From JAAGZL01 sp050297535 (GTDB taxonomy: Bacteria > Pseudomonadota > Gammaproteobacteria > Chromatiales > Chromatiaceae): a stretch of 8,463 nucleotides of DNA. The translations under genes and the position numbers were made by a program. Position 1 is the stretch's first letter, and each line of letters starts with the position of its first letter. The notes beneath the pieces were generated by a model, which saw nothing but the letters and a program-made list of their open reading frames with translations, ran no database searches and was not told the origin of the DNA. The stretch spans positions 1 through 8,463 of the forward strand of contig JBNKSV010000065.1 in the NCBI GenBank assembly GCA_050297535.1. Reading direction: 5' to 3'. Shown one piece after another: positions 6,381-8,463 of this stretch.

Positions 6381-7773
6381 AAAGAGCTATCTGCTGGACA
6401 ACGGCCAGGAGATTATCTGCCTGGAGGTGGTGCGTTCCTTGCCTGGGAAGCGGTTGGTTTTTGTCGGGGAGTATGATGGGGCAAAGGTCTTTGCCAAGCT
6501 GTATCTTGATCCCAAGAGAGGAGAGCGGCATTGGCGTAGGGAGCTAGACGGGCTGAAGGCATTCAAGGAACGTGGCATAGCAACCGCCGATATTCTGTAT
6601 GCAGGAAAAAGTGCGGATCAGGGGCTCCCTATTATCATATTGGTGCAACTACACGGTCTTGTGAGTGTCAGGCAGGCCTGGGATGAGGCTGTTGATGAGG
6701 CCAAAGGACAACTCTTGCAGAGGATGGTTGGGCTATTGGCGCGGCATCACCAGGCAGGTCTGTGTCAGACCGATCTGCATTTGGACAACTTCCTGCTTTC
6801 CGAAGAAGAGATATTCAGCCTGGACGGGGCCGGGGTAAGGGTTTATTCAGACGCTGTTCCTCAGGATGTCAGGCTGGATAACCTAGCGTTGTTTGTCGCC
6901 CAGCTCGCCCCGGAATGGGAGGCGCGTATTCCTGATATCTATGCCATTTATATTGCCGCTAGCGGATGGCAATTCGGTCCCGGTAGTGATGTGTTGCTGA
7001 AGAAGGTGCAAACAGCGCGGGAACACCGCTGGAAGGAGTATCGCGGGAAGCTGTTTCGAAACTGTACCGCCTTTACCTATACAGAATACGATGACGGGTT
7101 TCTGGTGGCATCAAACAGGCATGCTGGCCGTGAGTTGTTTGAGTTGTTGCGAAATCCGGATGCTAGTTTTCCTGGCGTAGAGAAGGCCCTGAAAAACGGC
7201 AATACCTGCACTGTTTGGCCAGTGACTGTAGATGGCCTTAGTCTCGTGGTTAAGAGATATAACATGAAGGGTTTTTGGCATGGCCTCAAACTAAGATTAT
7301 TTCAAGGAAGGGGTGAACGCTCCTGGGTAAATGGGTATAGGTTGGGTTTCTATGGCATACCGACACCTAGGCCGGTTGCGCTTCTCAAGCGCAGGACCGG
7401 TTTTTTCCCGAAAACATATCTGGTTACGGAACGGGTGCACGCGGTTTTTGCGTTGGAGTGGTTTCGTGATGCGACTGTTTCTATGGACGAGAAAGGGCGC
7501 ATGGCCGGACAGATTGCCGGAATGTTCAATAAGCTATGGCAACAGCGGATAACCCATGGCGATCTTAAGGCGACCAATATCCTGATTGCCGAAGGCAAGG
7601 CCATGCTTATTGATCTGGATGGCATGCGTAGGCACAAATGTCCTTTTATTTTTAAATGGGCCTGGCGCAAGGATATGCGGCGGTTTATGGAAAACTGGGG
7701 AGATGATGCTGGATTGCTTGAGTTATTTAGAAAATCTTTGCAATCCAGTGGGATAGATGTGGATAAGCCTTAA
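6370..7773 (+). CDS. Tandem two-domain LPS-kinase-like protein
   Basis: This 467-residue protein contains two kinase-fold domains of the Kdo/WaaP type. The first (about 1-220) shows FAKLYL with K43, WRREL with E58, a catalytic loop QTDLHLDNFLL (133-143) with D135 and N140, and SLDGAG with D152. The second (about 275-460) shows VVKRY with K295, ITHGDLKATNILI (394-406) with the HGD Asp at 398 and N403, and LIDLDGMR (413-420) with D415. A RGERxW motif occurs in both halves (50-55 and 314-319), pointing to internal duplication. Both halves keep the lysine, loop Asp/Asn and metal Asp, although the first reads QTD where the second reads HGD. No signal peptide or membrane segment is seen, so it is likely cytoplasmic. 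A similar double kinase is, from memory, present in the Pseudomonas core locus. The substrate is unknown; heptose or another core sugar is inferred from context. Confidence 0.88.
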   Translation: MADEKSYLLDNGQEIICLEVVRSLPGKRLVFVGEYDGAKVFAKLYLDPKRGERHWRRELDGLKAFKERGIATADILYAGKSADQGLPIIILVQLHGLVSVRQAWDEAVDEAKGQLLQRMVGLLARHHQAGLCQTDLHLDNFLLSEEEIFSLDGAGVRVYSDAVPQDVRLDNLALFVAQLAPEWEARIPDIYAIYIAASGWQFGPGSDVLLKKVQTAREHRWKEYRGKLFRNCTAFTYTEYDDGFLVASNRHAGRELFELLRNPDASFPGVEKALKNGNTCTVWPVTVDGLSLVVKRYNMKGFWHGLKLRLFQGRGERSWVNGYRLGFYGIPTPRPVALLKRRTGFFPKTYLVTERVHAVFALEWFRDATVSMDEKGRMAGQIAGMFNKLWQQRITHGDLKATNILIAEGKAMLIDLDGMRRHKCPFIFKWAWRKDMRRFMENWGDDAGLLELFRKSLQSSGIDVDKP

Positions 7774-7871
7774 TAATGGTAGAGATAAACGGCACATTTA
7801 TTCGCTTATGGATCAAAACGCTGGCAAAATCAGCGGTTCATTTCAATCTGATAAAAATATAGTTACTGAAG
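7774..7871 (+). other. AT-rich 98-nt spacer before the carbamoyltransferase
   Basis: This is the largest gap in the block. It is visibly richer in A and T than the genes around it. It contains a CGCTG (7819-7823) / CAGCG (7831-7835) hairpin with a seven-base loop but no following T-run, so it is not a convincing terminator. A TATAGT (7858-7863) resembles a -10 box, but no good -35 hexamer lies 15-18 bases upstream, and transcription from it would begin almost on the ATG at 7872. A separate promoter is possible but not demonstrated. Confidence 0.35.
7776..7862 (+). CDS. Possible 28-codon leader ORF
   Basis: A short ORF starts at ATG 7776, two bases after the two-domain kinase stop, and ends with TAG at 7860-7862. 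GGATAAG at 7761-7767 could act as a weak ribosome site. The product begins MVEINGTF and is cationic and hydrophobic (RLWIK, LAKSAVHF, NLIKI). It lies in the same frame as the downstream carbamoyltransferase and stops nine bases before its ATG. I recognise no family. It may be a coupling leader peptide, or simply an open run in AT-rich spacer DNA. Confidence 0.2.
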   Translation: MVEINGTFIRLWIKTLAKSAVHFNLIKI

Positions 7872-8463
7872 ATGATAGTTCTGGGCATTTCCGGCGCGGT
7901 CAGTCACGACCCCTCAGCGGCGCTTTTCATAGATGGCAAATTGGTGGCTGCGGCAGAGGAAGAGCGTTTTATCCGCGATAAACATGCCAAGGGGCGCTTC
8001 CCCTATGAGGCCACCAAGTTCTGTCTCGAATTTGCCGGAGTCAGGCCTGAAGATGTAGATGCGGTTGCCTTTCCCTACGCCGAAATCCCCTTAAGTAGCC
8101 CGGCGCGCTGGCACTATGCCATGCGCCACTGGTACTCCCCGGATCGCACCCTGCTGGGCATTTTTAATGGCAACCGCCGCTTCCGCCGCAATATGCGCAG
8201 CCTGGACAAGCTGATCGCCGATCTGAATATCGGCGCAGGCAAGGCCAGGGTCGTGCCGGTGGAGCATCACTTGGCCCACGCCAGCAGCGCCTATCATCTG
8301 AGCGGGTTTGACGGCAAGGTCGCCATCCTGGGCATCGACGGCAAGGGCGAATATGCCACCACCTTCTTCGGCTATGGCGAAAATGGCAAGATTCATAAGA
8401 TAAAGGAGTTCTACGATCCCGACTCTTTGGGTGGCATGTATGGCGCCATGACCGAGTATCTGG
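7872..8463 (+). CDS. O-carbamoyltransferase, NodU/CmcH family, 3' partial
   Basis: The protein transfers a carbamoyl group, from carbamoyl phosphate via an adenylate in characterised relatives such as TobZ, to a hydroxyl of a sugar or antibiotic. The 197 visible residues are the N-terminal part of a family usually near 550-600 residues. They show ILGISG-like VLGISGAVSHDPSAALFIDG (3-22, split as family start and ASKHA-like loop), AAAEEERFIRDKHAKGRFP (26-44), the metal-binding HHLAHASSAY (132-141) with H132, H133 and H136, and ILGIDGKGE (152-160). The ATG at 7872 is chosen because it begins the conserved strand and an in-frame TAG lies at 7860. There is no clear ribosome site; GAAG directly abuts the ATG. 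Placement after LPS kinases matches the wapO-type carbamoyltransferase proposed to modify heptose II in Pseudomonas, so a core-heptose substrate is inferred. The reading frame remains open at the window edge. Confidence 0.93.
   Translation, partial: MIVLGISGAVSHDPSAALFIDGKLVAAAEEERFIRDKHAKGRFPYEATKFCLEFAGVRPEDVDAVAFPYAEIPLSSPARWHYAMRHWYSPDRTLLGIFNGNRRFRRNMRSLDKLIADLNIGAGKARVVPVEHHLAHASSAYHLSGFDGKVAILGIDGKGEYATTFFGYGENGKIHKIKEFYDPDSLGGMYGAMTEYL

Noticed and set aside
7819..7835. CGCTG/CAGCG hairpin as a terminator
   Set aside because: Only five pairs, a seven-base loop and no T-run after it.
7757..7981. 74-codon plus-strand ORF spanning the spacer and the carbamoyltransferase start
   Set aside because: It is out of frame with the conserved carbamoyltransferase N terminus and its translation has no family character.
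8091..8396. 101-codon minus-strand ORF opposite the carbamoyltransferase
   Set aside because: Explained by the high G/C at third codon positions of the sense gene, which opens the antisense frame.

Overview
The window is a single-strand (+) block of nine genes that looks like the lipopolysaccharide inner-core assembly locus of a gammaproteobacterium. In order it holds a branched-chain aminotransferase (ilvE, 5' end cut by the window edge), heptosyltransferase II (waaF), APS kinase (cysC), heptosyltransferase I (waaC), core glycosyltransferase I (waaG), heptose kinase (waaP), an InaA-family kinase-like protein, a two-domain kinase-fold protein, and the N-terminal third of a NodU/CmcH-type carbamoyltransferase that runs off the 3' edge. 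From memory, the order ilvE-waaF-waaC-waaG-waaP-kinases-carbamoyltransferase matches the Pseudomonas core locus. The cysC between the two heptosyltransferases is an addition I do not recall from Pseudomonas. With the moderate GC content this suggests a Pseudomonas-related or sulfur-cycling gammaproteobacterium; the genus cannot be set from this window.

Layout: 2-913 ilvE; a 40-nt gap with a small hairpin; 954-1979 waaF (TTG start); a 4-nt gap; 1984-2592 cysC; a 26-nt gap with a hairpin around the next start; 2619-3644 waaC (TTG start). From waaC to the two-domain kinase every junction overlaps (4, 1, 4 and 11 nt). A 98-nt AT-rich gap (7774-7871) then precedes the carbamoyltransferase. This gap holds a 28-codon ORF in the carbamoyltransferase frame, ending in TAG nine bases before its ATG. 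I see no tRNA, rRNA, CRISPR array, insertion sequence or long repeat.

How the genes work together (family knowledge plus inference): WaaC and WaaF add the first two heptoses to Kdo-lipid A, WaaG adds the first outer-core hexose, and WaaP phosphorylates heptose. The InaA-like and two-domain proteins probably support further core phosphorylation. The carbamoyltransferase plausibly carbamoylates a core sugar, as proposed for the 7-O-carbamoyl group on heptose II in Pseudomonas. CysC makes PAPS, so its place here raises the untested idea of a sulfated surface glycan; it may equally be a simple relocation of an assimilation gene. The most notable points are the embedded cysC, four kinase-fold domains in a row of which one lacks the catalytic Asp, TTG starts in hairpin contexts for both heptosyltransferases, and the small in-frame ORF before the carbamoyltransferase.
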